In this document: positions 46,165 through 57,588 of the stretch, piece by piece | Layout of the letters: the number at the start of each line of letters is the position of its first letter | How positions within the stretch are numbered: position 1 is the first letter of the stretch | NCBI RefSeq assembly: GCF_051020955.1 | Contig: NC_135026.1 | Location: 7,292,501 to 7,356,500 of the forward strand | DNA: 64,000 bases | Source of the DNA: Megalopta genalis | Lineage: Eukaryota > Arthropoda > Insecta > Hymenoptera > Halictidae | Reading direction: 5' to 3' | The notes under the pieces: model-generated | Database searches by the model: none | Seen by the model: the letters and a program-made list of their open reading frames with translations, nothing else | What the model was told of the DNA's origin: nothing | Made by a program: the position numbers and the translations under genes

Positions 46165-47293
46165 TCCCACTCCCTATCCTGTCCTATAGACTCAATTTCT
46201 CATCCAAGGAGCCCCCACCTGTAAATATGCGGGGCCCGGGAGTCAGGAAACCAGGACCGGGATAAGGAGCGCAGCCAAAGCAACATAGTCGGACGCCAGG
46301 AGGACGTGTAGGTGCATCGGATCGGACGATGTAGTTAGAGTCCATCCTTACCAGGACCGGGACAAGGAGCGAAGCCAAAGCAACATAGTCGGACGCCAGG
46401 AGGACGTGTAGGTGCATCGGATCGGACGATGTAGTTAGAGTCCATCCTTACCAGGACCGGGACAAGGAGCGCAGCCAAATCAACATAGTCGGACGCCAAG
46501 AGGACGTGTAGGTGCATCGGATCGGACGATGTAGTTAGAGTCCATCCTTACCAGGACCGGGACAAGGAGCGCAGCCAAAGCAACATAGTCGGACGACAGG
46601 AGGAAGTGTAGGTGCATCGGGTCGGACGATGTAGTTAGAGTCCATCCTTACCAGGACCGGGACAAGGAGCGCAGCCAAAGCAATATAGTTGGACGCCAAG
46701 AGGACGTGTAGGTGCATCGGATCGGACGATGTAGTTAGAGTCCATCCTTACCAGGACCGGGACAAGGAGCGAAGCCAAAGCAACATAGTCGGACGACAGG
46801 AGGACGTGTAGTTAGAGTTCCATCCTTACTAGTAAAACCACACCGTCAATCTGTCCATCTGTCGCCCGAGTTGCTCGCATCAGCAGCAACAAGGAACGTC
46901 AATAACAGATCGATGGACAAAAGTGGCTTAAGTTGCCTTTAATAAAAGGTACCTTAAATCGTAAAAGTCAATAGCAAATATCAACAGTCAATTACTCTCT
47001 ATAGTCAATTGAAACTGTTGAGATTGCAACAGAAATAGGGTATTACTAAGCAACTGCACCTACGGCTCGATAGGTACGAGTTACTGCTCGCGGCGGCCTT
47101 CGTGAGTAGTGATTCGGTGTGTCGAGCGATAACGCACCTCGAGTGCTTCCCATTTAAAATAGTCAATAGTCAAGCGAGTAGAGTGCTCGACTATAAATCA
47201 AGAGATCCTGGGTTTGAATCCCCGTGGTGTAATTATTTAGCCATAGAACTAGGTTAAGGCTGGGTTAGGTTTTGGGTAGATTTATATAACCTC

Positions 47294-47361
47294 GCGTCTA
47301 AAGCAGGGTCCCGCTAGATCGCCTTACTGTCGAGTCCTTTAGCGGGACCCGGACGAAACGC
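47294..47361 (+). ncRNA. Hammerhead copy 10, class A (in a 1196-bp hybrid monomer)
   Basis: CTGTCGA core, followed by six sub-repeats and a class-B-type tail. Confidence 0.8.
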
Positions 47362-48489
47362 TCCCTGTCCCTATCCTGTCCTAGACTCAATTTCCCATCC
47401 AAGCAAGCCCCCACCTGCAAATATGCGAGGCCGGGGAGTCTGGAAACCAGAACCGGGATAAGGAGCGCAGCCAAAGCAACATAGTCGGACGCCAGGAGGA
47501 CGTGTAGGTGCATCGGATCGGACGATGTAGTTAGAGTCCATCCTTACCAGGACCGGGACAAGGAGCGAAGCCAAAGCAACATAGTCGGACGACAGGAGGA
47601 CGTGTAGGTGCATCGGATCGGACGATGTAGTTAGAGTCCATCCTTACCAGGACCGGGACAAGGAGCGCAGCCAAATCAACATAGTCGGACGCCAAGAGGA
47701 CGTGTAGGTGCATCGGATCGGACGATGTAGTTAGAGTCCATCCTTACCAGGACCGGGACAAGGAGCGCAGCCAAAGCAACATAGTCGGACGACAGGAGGA
47801 AGTGTAGGTGCATCGGGTCGGACGATGTAGTTAGAGTCCATCCTTACCAGGACCGGGACAAGGAGCGCAGCCAAAGCAATATAGTTGGACGCCAAGAGGA
47901 CGTGTAGGTGCATCGGATCGGACGATGTAGTTAGAGTCCATCCTTACCAGGACCGGGACAAGGAGCGAAGCCAAAGCAACATAGTTGGACGACAGGAGGA
48001 CGTGTAGTTAGAGTTCCATCCTTACTAGTAAAACCACACCGTCAATCTGTCCATCTGTCGCCCGAGTTGCTCGCATCAGCAGCAACAAGGAACGTCAATA
48101 ACAGATCGATGGACAAAAGTGGCTTAAGTTGCCTTTAATAAAAGGTACCTTAAATCGTAAAAGTCAATAGCAAATATCAACAGTCAATTACTCTCTATAG
48201 TCAATTGAAACTGTTGAGATTGCAACAGAAATAGGGTATTACTAAGCAACTGCACCTACGGCTCGATAGGTACGAGTTACTGCTCGCGGCGGCCTTCGTG
48301 AGTAGTGATTCGGTGTGTCGAGCGATAACGCACCTCGAGTGCTTCCCATTTAAAATAGTCAATAGTCAAGCGAGTAGAGTGCTCGACTATAAATCAAGAG
48401 ATCCTGGGTTTGAATCCCCGTGGTGTAATTATTTAGCCATAGAACTAGGTTAAGGCTGGGTTAGGTTTTGGGTAGATTTATATAACCTC

Positions 48490-48557
48490 GCGTCTAAAGC
48501 AGGGTCCCGCTAGATCGCCTTACTGTCGAGTCCTTTAGCGGGACCCGGACGAAACGC
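48490..48557 (+). ncRNA. Hammerhead copy 11, class A (in a 1196-bp hybrid monomer)
   Basis: CTGTCGA core. Confidence 0.8.
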
Positions 48558-49685
48558 TCCCTGTCCCTATCCTGTCCTAGACTCAATTTCCCATCCAAGC
48601 AAGCCCCCACCTGCAAATATGCGAGGCCGGGGAGTCTGGAAACCAGAACCGGGATAAGGAGCGCAGCCAAAGCAACATAGTCGGACGCCAGGAGGACGTG
48701 TAGGTGCATCGGATCGGACGATGTAGTTAGAGTCCATCCTTACCAGGACCGGGACAAGGAGCGAAGCCAAAGCAACATAGTCGGACGACAGGAGGACGTG
48801 TAGGTGCATCGGATCGGACGATGTAGTTAGAGTCCATCCTTACCAGGACCGGGACAAGGAGCGCAGCCAAATCAACATAGTCGGACGCCAAGAGGACGTG
48901 TAGGTGCATCGGATCGGACGATGTAGTTAGAGTCCATCCTTACCAGGACCGGGACAAGGAGCGCAGCCAAAGCAACATAGTCGGACGACAGGAGGAAGTG
49001 TAGGTGCATCGGGTCGGACGATGTAGTTAGAGTCCATCCTTACCAGGACCGGGACAAGGAGCGCAGCCAAAGCAATATAGTTGGACGCCAAGAGGACGTG
49101 TAGGTGCATCGGATCGGACGATGTAGTTAGAGTCCATCCTTACCAGGACCGGGACAAGGAGCGAAGCCAAAGCAACATAGTTGGACGACAGGAGGACGTG
49201 TAGTTAGAGTTCCATCCTTACTAGTAAAACCACACCGTCAATCTGTCCATCTGTCGCCCGAGTTGCTCGCATCAGCAGCAACAAGGAACGTCAATAACAG
49301 ATCGATGGACAAAAGTGGCTTAAGTTGCCTTTAATAAAAGGTACCTTAAATCGTAAAAGTCAATAGCAAATATCAACAGTCAATTACTCTCTATAGTCAA
49401 TTGAAACTGTTGAGATTGCAACAGAAATAGGGTATTACTAAGCAACTGCACCTACGGCTCGATAGGTACGAGTTACTGCTCGCGGCGGCCTTCGTGAGTA
49501 GTGATTCGGTGTGTCGAGCGATAACGCACCTCGAGTGCTTCCCATTTAAAATAGTCAATAGTCAAGCGAGTAGAGTGCTCGACTATAAATCAAGAGATCC
49601 TGGGTTTGAATCCCCGTGGTGTAATTATTTAGCCATAGAACTAGGTTAAGGCTGGGTTAGGTTTTGGGTAGATTTATATAACCTC

Positions 49686-49753
49686 GCGTCTAAAGCAGGG
49701 TCCCGCTAGATCGCCTTACTGTCGAGTCCTTTAGCGGGACCCGGACGAAACGC
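49686..49753 (+). ncRNA. Hammerhead copy 12, class A
   Basis: CTGTCGA core; 995-bp monomer. Confidence 0.8.
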
Positions 49754-50680
49754 TCCCTGTCCCTATCCTGTCCTAGACTCAATTTCCCATCCAAGCAAGC
49801 CCCCACCTGCAAATATGCGAGGCCGGGGAGTCTGGAAACCAGAACCGGGATAAGGAGCGCAGCCAAAGCAACATAGTCGGACGCCAGGAGGACGTGTAGG
49901 TGCATCGGATCGGACGATGTAGTTAGAGTCCATCCTTACCAGGACCGGGACAAGGAGCGAAGCCAAAGCAACATAGTCGGACGACAGGAGGACGTGTAGG
50001 TGCATCGGATCGGACGATGTAGTTAGAGTCCATCCTTACCAGGACCGGGACAAGGAGCGCAGCCAAATCAACATAGTCGGACGCCAAGAGGACGTGTAGG
50101 TGCATCGGATCGGACGATGTAGTTAGAGTCCATCCTTACCAGGACCGGGACAAGGAGCGCAGCCAAAGCAACATAGTCGGACGACAGGAGGACGTGTAGT
50201 TAGAGTCCATCCTTACTAGTAAAACCACACCGTCAATCTGTCCATCTGTCGCCCGAGTTGCTCGCATCAGCAGCAACAAGGAACGTCAACAAAAGATCGA
50301 TGGACAAAAGTGGCTTAAGTTGCCTTTAATAAAAGGTACCTTAAATCGTAAAAGTCAATAGCAAATATCAACAGTCAATTACTCTCTATAGTCAATTGAA
50401 ACTGTTGAGATTGCAATAGAAATAGGGTATTACTAAGCAACTGCACCTACGGCTCGATAGGTACGAGTTACTGCTCGCGGCGGCCTTCGTGAGTAGTGAT
50501 TCGGTGTGTCGAGCGATAACGCACCTCGAGTGCTTCCCATTTAAAATAGTCAATAGTCAAGCGAGTAGAGTGCTCGACTATAAATCAAGAGATCCTGGGT
50601 TCGAATCCCCGTGGTGTATTTATTTAGCCATAGAACTAGGTTAAGGCTGGGTTAGGTTTTGGGTAGATTTATATAACCTC

Positions 50681-50748
50681 GCGTCTAAAGCAGGGTCCCG
50701 CTAGATCGCCTTACTGACTAGTCCTCTAGCGGGACCCGGACGAAACGC
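50681..50748 (+). ncRNA. Hammerhead copy 13, class B
   Basis: CTGACTA core; 795-bp monomer with two sub-repeats. Confidence 0.8.
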
Positions 50749-51475
50749 TCCCACTCCCTATCCTGTCCTAGACTCAATTTCTCATCCAAGGAGCCCCCAC
50801 CTGTAAATATGCGGGGCCCGGGAGTCAGGAAACCAGGACCGGGACAAGGAGCGCAGCCAAAGCAATATAGTTGGACGCCAAGAGGACGTGTAGGTGCATC
50901 GGATCGGACGATGTACTTAGAGTCCATCCTTACCAGGACCGGGACAAGGAGCGAAGCCAAAGCAACATAGTCGGACGACAGGAGGACGTGTAGTTAGAGT
51001 TCCATCCTTACTAGTAAAACCACACCGTCAATCTGTCCATCTGTCGCCCGAGTTGCTCGCATCAGCAGCAACAAGGAACGTCAATAACAGATCGATGGAC
51101 AAAAGTGGCTTAAGTTGCCTTTAATAAAAGGTACCTTAAATCGTAAAAGTCAATAGCAAATATCAACAGTCAATTACTCTCTATAGTCAATTGAAACTGT
51201 TGAGATTGCAACAGAAATAGGGTATTACTAAGCAACTGCACCTACGGCTCGATAGGTACGAGTTACTGCTCGCGGCGGCCTTCGTGAGTAGTGATTCGGT
51301 GTGTCGAGCGATAACGCACCTCGAGTGCTTCCCATTTAAAATAGTCAATAGTCAAGCGAGTAGAGTGCTCGACTATAAATCAAGAGATCCTGGGTTTGAA
51401 TCCCCGTGGTGTAATTATTTAGCCATAGAACTAGGTTAAGGCTGGGTTAGGTTTTGGGTAGATTTATATAACCTC

Positions 51476-51543
51476 GCGTCTAAAGCAGGGTCCCGCTAGA
51501 TCGCCTTACTGTCGAGTCCTTTAGCGGGACCCGGACGAAACGC
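51476..51543 (+). ncRNA. Hammerhead copy 14, class A
   Basis: CTGTCGA core. Confidence 0.8.
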
Positions 51544-52470
51544 TCCCTGTCCCTATCCTGTCCTAGACTCAATTTCCCATCCAAGCAAGCCCCCACCTGC
51601 AAATATGCGAGGCCGGGGAGTCTGGAAACCAGAACCGGGATAAGGAGCGCAGCCAAAGCAACATAGTCGGACGCCAGGAGGACGTGTAGGTGCATCGGAT
51701 CGGACGATGTAGTTAGAGTCCATCCTTACCAGGACCGGGACAAGGAGCGAAGCCAAAGCAACATAGTCGGACGACAGGAGGACGTGTAGGTGCATCGGAT
51801 CGGACGATGTAGTTAGAGTCCATCCTTACCAGGACCGGGACAAGGAGCGCAGCCAAATCAACATAGTCGGACGCCAAGAGGACGTGTAGGTGCATCGGAT
51901 CGGACGATGTAGTTAGAGTCCATCCTTACCAGGACCGGGACAAGGAGCGCAGCCAAAGCAACATAGTCGGACGACAGGAGGACGTGTAGTTAGAGTCCAT
52001 CCTTACTAGTAAAACCACACCGTCAATCTGTCCATCTGTCGCCCGAGTTGCTCGCATCAGCAGCAACAAGGAACGTCAACAAAAGATCGATGGACAAAAG
52101 TGGCTTAAGTTGCCTTTAATAAAAGGTACCTTAAATCGTAAAAGTCAATAGCAAATATCAACAGTCAATTACTCTCTATAGTCAATTGAAACTGTTGAGA
52201 TTGCAATAGAAATAGGGTATTACTAAGCAACTGCACCTACGGCTCGATAGGTACGAGTTACTGCTCGCGGCGGCCTTCGTGAGTAGTGATTCGGTGTGTC
52301 GAGCGATAACGCACCTCGAGTGCTTCCCATTTAAAATAGTCAATAGTCAAGCGAGTAGAGTGCTCGACTATAAATCAAGAGATCCTGGGTTCGAATCCCC
52401 GTGGTGTATTTATTTAGCCATAGAACTAGGTTAAGGCTGGGTTAGGTTTTGGGTAGATTTATATAACCTC

Positions 52471-52538
52471 GCGTCTAAAGCAGGGTCCCGCTAGATCGCC
52501 TTACTGACTAGTCCTCTAGCGGGACCCGGACGAAACGC
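52471..52538 (+). ncRNA. Hammerhead copy 15, class B
   Basis: CTGACTA core. Confidence 0.8.
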
Positions 52539-53265
52539 TCCCACTCCCTATCCTGTCCTAGACTCAATTTCTCATCCAAGGAGCCCCCACCTGTAAATAT
52601 GCGGGGCCCGGGAGTCAGGAAACCAGGACCGGGACAAGGAGCGCAGCCAAAGCAATATAGTTGGACGCCAAGAGGACGTGTAGGTGCATCGGATCGGACG
52701 ATGTACTTAGAGTCCATCCTTACCAGGACCGGGACAAGGAGCGAAGCCAAAGCAACATAGTCGGACGACAGGAGGACGTGTAGTTAGAGTTCCATCCTTA
52801 CTAGTAAAACCACACCGTCAATCTGTCCATCTGTCGCCCGAGTTGCTCGCATCAGCAGCAACAAGGAACGTCAATAACAGATCGATGGACAAAAGTGGCT
52901 TAAGTTGCCTTTAATAAAAGGTACCTTAAATCGTAAAAGTCAATAGCAAATATCAACAGTCAATTACTCTCTATAGTCAATTGAAACTGTTGAGATTGCA
53001 ACAGAAATAGGGTATTACTAAGCAACTGCACCTACGGCTCGATAGGTACGAGTTACTGCTCGCGGCGGCCTTCGTGAGTAGTGATTCGGTGTGTCGAGCG
53101 ATAACGCACCTCGAGTGCTTCCCATTTAAAATAGTCAATAGTCAAGCGAGTAGAGTGCTCGACTATAAATCAAGAGATCCTGGGTTTGAATCCCCGTGGT
53201 GTAATTATTTAGCCATAGAACTAGGTTAAGGCTGGGTTAGGTTTTGGGTAGATTTATATAACCTC

Positions 53266-53333
53266 GCGTCTAAAGCAGGGTCCCGCTAGATCGCCTTACT
53301 GTCGAGTCCTTTAGCGGGACCCGGACGAAACGC
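53266..53333 (+). ncRNA. Hammerhead copy 16, class A
   Basis: CTGTCGA core. Confidence 0.8.
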
Positions 53334-54260
53334 TCCCTGTCCCTATCCTGTCCTAGACTCAATTTCCCATCCAAGCAAGCCCCCACCTGCAAATATGCGA
53401 GGCCGGGGAGTCTGGAAACCAGAACCGGGATAAGGAGCGCAGCCAAAGCAACATAGTCGGACGCCAGGAGGACGTGTAGGTGCATCGGATCGGACGATGT
53501 AGTTAGAGTCCATCCTTACCAGGACCGGGACAAGGAGCGAAGCCAAAGCAACATAGTCGGACGACAGGAGGACGTGTAGGTGCATCGGATCGGACGATGT
53601 AGTTAGAGTCCATCCTTACCAGGACCGGGACAAGGAGCGCAGCCAAATCAACATAGTCGGACGCCAAGAGGACGTGTAGGTGCATCGGATCGGACGATGT
53701 AGTTAGAGTCCATCCTTACCAGGACCGGGACAAGGAGCGCAGCCAAAGCAACATAGTCGGACGACAGGAGGACGTGTAGTTAGAGTCCATCCTTACTAGT
53801 AAAACCACACCGTCAATCTGTCCATCTGTCGCCCGAGTTGCTCGCATCAGCAGCAACAAGGAACGTCAACAAAAGATCGATGGACAAAAGTGGCTTAAGT
53901 TGCCTTTAATAAAAGGTACCTTAAATCGTAAAAGTCAATAGCAAATATCAACAGTCAATTACTCTCTATAGTCAATTGAAACTGTTGAGATTGCAATAGA
54001 AATAGGGTATTACTAAGCAACTGCACCTACGGCTCGATAGGTACGAGTTACTGCTCGCGGCGGCCTTCGTGAGTAGTGATTCGGTGTGTCGAGCGATAAC
54101 GCACCTCGAGTGCTTCCCATTTAAAATAGTCAATAGTCAAGCGAGTAGAGTGCTCGACTATAAATCAAGAGATCCTGGGTTCGAATCCCCGTGGTGTATT
54201 TATTTAGCCATAGAACTAGGTTAAGGCTGGGTTAGGTTTTGGGTAGATTTATATAACCTC

Positions 54261-54328
54261 GCGTCTAAAGCAGGGTCCCGCTAGATCGCCTTACTGACTA
54301 GTCCTCTAGCGGGACCCGGACGAAACGC
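54261..54328 (+). ncRNA. Hammerhead copy 17, class B (terminal monomer)
   Basis: CTGACTA core. Its downstream segment carries edge-specific substitutions after about 54,745. Confidence 0.8.
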
Positions 54329-54928
54329 TCCCACTCCCTATCCTGTCCTATAGACTCAATTTCTCATCCAAGGAGCCCCCACCTGTAAATATGCGGGGCC
54401 CGGGAGTCAGGAAACCAGGACCGGGATAAGGAGCGCAGCCAAAGCAACATAGTCGGACGCCAGGAGGACGTGTAGGTGCATCGGATCGGACGATGTAGTT
54501 AGAGTCCATCCTTACCAGGACCGGGACAAGGAGCGCAGCCAAAGCAACATAGTCGGACGACAGGAGGACGTGTAGTTAGAGTCCATCCTTACTAGTAAAA
54601 CCACACCGTCAATCTGTCCATCTGTCGCCCGAGTTGCTCGCATCAGCAGCAACAAGGAACGTCAACAAAAGATCGATGGACAAAAGTGGCTTAAGTTGCC
54701 TTTAATAAAAGGTACCTTAAATCGTAAAAGTCAATAGCAAATATCAACGGTCAATTACTCTCTATAGTCAATTGAAACTGTTGAGATTGCAATAGAAATA
54801 GGGTCTTCTAAGTAACTGCACCTACGGCTCGATAGCTACGAGTTACTGCTCGCGGCGGCCTTCGTGAGTAGTGATTCGGTGTATCGAGCGGTAACGCACC
54901 TCGAGTGCTTCCCACTTAAAATAATCAA

Positions 54929-54983
54929 TAGTCAAGCGAGTAGAGTGCTCGACTATAAATCTAGAGGTCCTGGGTTCGAATCC
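54929..54983 (+). promoter_or_regulatory. tRNA-like A/B box, last copy
   Basis: A box TAGTCAAGCGAG (54929-54940) and consensus B box GGTTCGAATCC (54973-54983). The array ends about 18 bp further on, in single-copy-looking DNA. Confidence 0.65.
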
Positions 54984-55019
54984 CCGTGGTGTAATTCGCG
55001 TTTTAGGGTAGATTTATAT

Positions 55020-56112
55020 TAAGGCCCAACACGAACGCATCAATAATGAAAATCAAATAACACGGAATGAAGACGTGTTGGAGGTTCAGATAATCAGCAT
55101 TCTACTGTATCTACATGTCCGCCAAGTATTATATCCGTACTCATAACAAACATATCATATTCTAAATACCTTTGCTGGCCAGTGCATAAATCTTGCTTGT
55201 CTTTCGACAGACTATCAACAGCAGAGCGTGACAAGGGGTTGAATAATGCGGGATAACCGATGACAACTTGGACCGGGGAACGAAGACGACGGTCCGGTGG
55301 CTGGGGGAGTGGAGGGGTGTGGGGATAGGTCGGTGGTCTTCGGCGACGATAGAGAGCCGTGGGATCTCGCGGAATAGGGGCGCTCGGCGTAATGGGGCGA
55401 CGCGTTATAAATCTCGAGCGAGTAACCCATTTTCCGGGAGTAATATCTGCGCGGCTGGGGTGTAAGTAGATTTCCGGCCGGAGACTCGGAATCGATAAAT
55501 TCCATCGGGATCTGGTTCACGAAGGTGGCCCGCCGATGGCCCGCGCCGGGCGCGACTTTAAGGCGGCAATTTGTCAAGCCGCGTGTCATCCGCGTAAAAC
55601 CCCTCTCGTTATTGACCTTCGGCTGCAGCGGTACGGGAACGGCGAGGCCGGCGACGACGGCACCGGCTCGCCGGCAGTCTTTAAGCCCGCATTCACCGGC
55701 CGTAAAATTGCCTATCGGCGCCCGGTATCCATCGGCGCGCGAGCCCATCGCCGGCCCTTTAATTATTCCCAAACGGCTGCGTCGTATTTCATCGGGCGTC
55801 GAAGGTTGTCGACGCCCACAAAAGCCTGGCCGGGCCTCTTCGCCGGTGTTCTCTCTGACCTTCGGAAAAATCCGACGACCCGTGCGATTTTCCACGGTAA
55901 AGGTCACACCGCTGGCCCCCGAGCGATTTCCCTCGCGTTTTTTTCCTTGTTTTTTCCGGACTTTCATCGAACCGCTTTTGTCGGAAGCGGTTATTGTTGC
56001 CCGGCTCGCGCGCGCGCGCAGCCGTCGGACCCTGATAGACGTTCGAAATTTCGGTGAAACGGTTCTTGTTGCCGGAACTTTCCGGCCGTGCGACAAATAA
56101 CCGTTCGGACGG
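55020..56112. other. Unassigned, GC-rich block
   Basis: A 293-codon minus-strand frame overlaps 191- and 173-codon plus-strand frames. This three-frame openness with no recognisable domain points to composition rather than a gene. Confidence 0.45.
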
Positions 56113-56562
56113 TTAACCCATTAACTGATAAATTTTTTTTGTATTTTTGACGGGGAAAGTTATGTATATGGACAAAAAGTTGTGTAACAATATAATTATG
56201 TTCAAATTATGTTTTGTTGTTGAAGTATTTAAATTTTTTTAAAATGGGGATTGCGCCAGGTTGCCATAATAAAAGAAGGAGGAAACAATTTTTTTTACTG
56301 TATGAAAAGTGGAAGACTGAGTAAGTAACACATAGCTATTATAACCTCTAAATTATATATTTATGTGTGTGTATGCTATTTAATTATAATATTAAAACGA
56401 AACGAAAAATATCACGCTTCAAGTATGATAACGCCTGCAATAAACAATACCGACTGATATGTATAAAATGACATTAAACTGTCAAACATATTCTTCGCGC
56501 CAAGTGGCGCACGTAAAATTCCAAAATCCCCAAATGGAGATCGTGGCAGTTAGATGGGTTAA
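56113..56562 (-). mobile_element. piggyBac-like MITE, family B, complete
   Basis: TTAA at 56113-56116 and 56559-56562 encloses CCCATTAACTG and, inverted, CCCATCTAACTGCCACGATC. The ~442-bp AT-rich interior is non-coding. It is the inverted counterpart of the copy at 6255. Confidence 0.8.
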
Positions 56563-57170
56563 CCTAATCAGTAGTTCGAACGTACAAACAAAGGCAGAAC
56601 GTACGAAAATCGCGCGGCTCGAACTAAACGAATCGAGAAGCCACCGCCGTCCGACAACCTCGACGAAAAATTTCACAAAAGATTCCCAAAATTTCGTCGT
56701 TTCAGATTCCCCGATCGATATCCCCGGGTTCCAAGGGAAACTGAGGATGTTCTGCGACGGAATCTCTTTCACGTCGATTACAAACTTACCCGATCGCCCG
56801 GCAGTCGTCTTCTGTTTCCCTGGGAATTAAACGACGATCCCCGTAAGAAGACGTAATTACGTAAGTTTCTGTATCGACTTCGCTGGAGGATGCAGCCTCG
56901 CGAAGAAAGCAAGAAACAAATCGGAGAGAAAGAAGAAGACCGTCGGCTGCAGCAGTGCCACGTGTACGAACTTTTCCATGGATCTGGACCGTTAACCTTG
57001 TCTACGCATCTCGAAGCAAAATCGGAACGCAATTCGGGCGGATCGGGTGGAGAAGGTGACATCTAGTGGCGATCGCGTCAAGTGGACATGTCACTAACTA
57101 CGGCGCCAGTGGTCTACGGAATTCTGTGGACTTTTGTGCTTGGATTTATAAAGACGTAAGGGGAACTTAG
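56563..57170. other. Unassigned
   Basis: A 123-codon plus-strand frame starts inside the MITE and overlaps an open minus frame. No domain is seen. Confidence 0.4.
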
Positions 57171-57174
57171 ACAA

Positions 57175-57547
57175 TCCGCCATCTTGGAGTGTCATGCTAG
57201 TGCTGCTAGCTGTTTCTCAATTCGCAAACGGTACTCAAAATGTCAAATTTTACATTATATTAAAATAACTAGCAATCTAAATCTTGGCATCTTGGAAACC
57301 GCTCAAACATAGATCGTACTTACAGGAAACACAATTTACCGCTGCGGAGCTGCTCATTTTGACCTCGAAGCGCCGATTCGAAAATGACATAACCTTGCCA
57401 GTCTCGCGTACACGTGTCTCGTGACGTCACGGACACCGCACCGCACACTCGCTAATATACGTGTATATTTTAGACGTGCGTTGTTTTTTCTACCGTTCCG
57501 ATTTAGCGACAGAGTGCGACACTGGTTTGACACACCAAGATGGCGGA
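57175..57547. promoter_or_regulatory. Candidate bidirectional promoter with inverted YY1/TISU-like elements
   Basis: CCAAGATGGCGGA occurs on the plus strand at 57535-57547 and identically on the minus strand at 57187-57175, pointing outward 360 bp apart. Between them are CACGTG (57411-57416) and a full CRE TGACGTCA (57422-57429). The element matches the YY1 site and the TISU consensus SAASATGGCGGC at 11 of 12 positions. Confidence 0.5.
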
Positions 57548-57588
57548 CACTCTGATTCCGCTTGCGTCTTCGGCTTCGCCTTCCTACG
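57540..57588 (+). CDS. Candidate first coding exon (16 codons plus 1 nt, then splice donor)
   Basis: The ATG at 57540 sits in a strong initiation context (CCAAGATGGCG) and encodes MADTLIPLASSASPSY, followed by G|GTAAGTT, a near-perfect donor at 57588/57589 (phase 1). About 110 bp upstream are a CRE and an E-box. If the donor is not used, the frame would stop after about 59 codons. No downstream exon is recognised before 64,000, so a long first intron would be required. The protein family is not recognised. It could also be a chance YY1 site in a non-coding promoter. Confidence 0.42.

Larger units (their letters stand above)
40718..47293 (+). repeat. Higher-order repeat: three 2192-bp A995+B1197 dimers
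   Basis: Dimers start at 40718, 42910 and 45102 and are nearly identical. For example the first has GAGGCCGGGG where the next two have GAGGCAGGGG. In each, the class A monomer has four 100-bp sub-repeats and the class B monomer has six. Confidence 0.92.
47294..49685 (+). repeat. Two 1196-bp hybrid monomers
   Basis: Class A ribozyme and left part joined to the class B tail (six sub-repeats with GGAGGAAGTG, CAATAACAG, GCAACAG and the TTTG form of the B box). This points to unequal exchange within the sub-repeats. Confidence 0.85.
49686..53265 (+). repeat. Higher-order repeat: two 1790-bp A995+B795 dimers
   Basis: Dimers start at 49686 and 51476. The class B monomer here has only two sub-repeats. 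A shared private substitution GATGTACTTAG (about 50910 and 52700) shows a recent duplication. Confidence 0.9.
38309..55019 (+). repeat. Hammerhead-ribozyme satellite array (17 monomers, ~16.7 kb)
   Basis: Seventeen monomers are spaced 795, 995 or 1196-1197 bp apart. Monomer order is: ribozyme fold; two, four or six copies of a 100-bp sub-repeat (GGATCGGACGATGTAGTTAG type); a unique ~400-bp segment with hairpin-forming TTAAGTTGCCTTT/AAAGGTACCTTAA and CAACAGT/ACTGTTG; a tRNA-like A/B box; then a TTAGG-like linker and TTTATATAA. Interior monomers are almost identical, while the first and last are more diverged, as expected from homogenisation. The array is flanked by an 18-bp direct repeat (38309-38326 and 55002-55019). 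The repeated 60-80-codon minus-strand frames are not genes, because the 100-bp unit shifts frame. Confidence 0.95.

Noticed and set aside
38337..54542. Recurrent 60-80-codon minus-strand ORFs starting MHLHVLLASDYV
   Set aside because: They come from the 100-bp sub-repeat of the satellite. 100 is not a multiple of three, so the frame cannot be maintained, and the same residues reappear in shifted contexts.
38309..55019. CRISPR-like array or rDNA spacer
   Set aside because: The units are head-to-tail satellites without short spacers, and no rRNA sequence is present.
55215..56096. 293-codon minus-strand ORF with overlapping 191- and 173-codon plus-strand ORFs
   Set aside because: The block is CpG-rich and open in at least three frames. 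The sequence is Arg/Pro/Ala/Ser-rich with no recognisable domain, and neither strand stands out.
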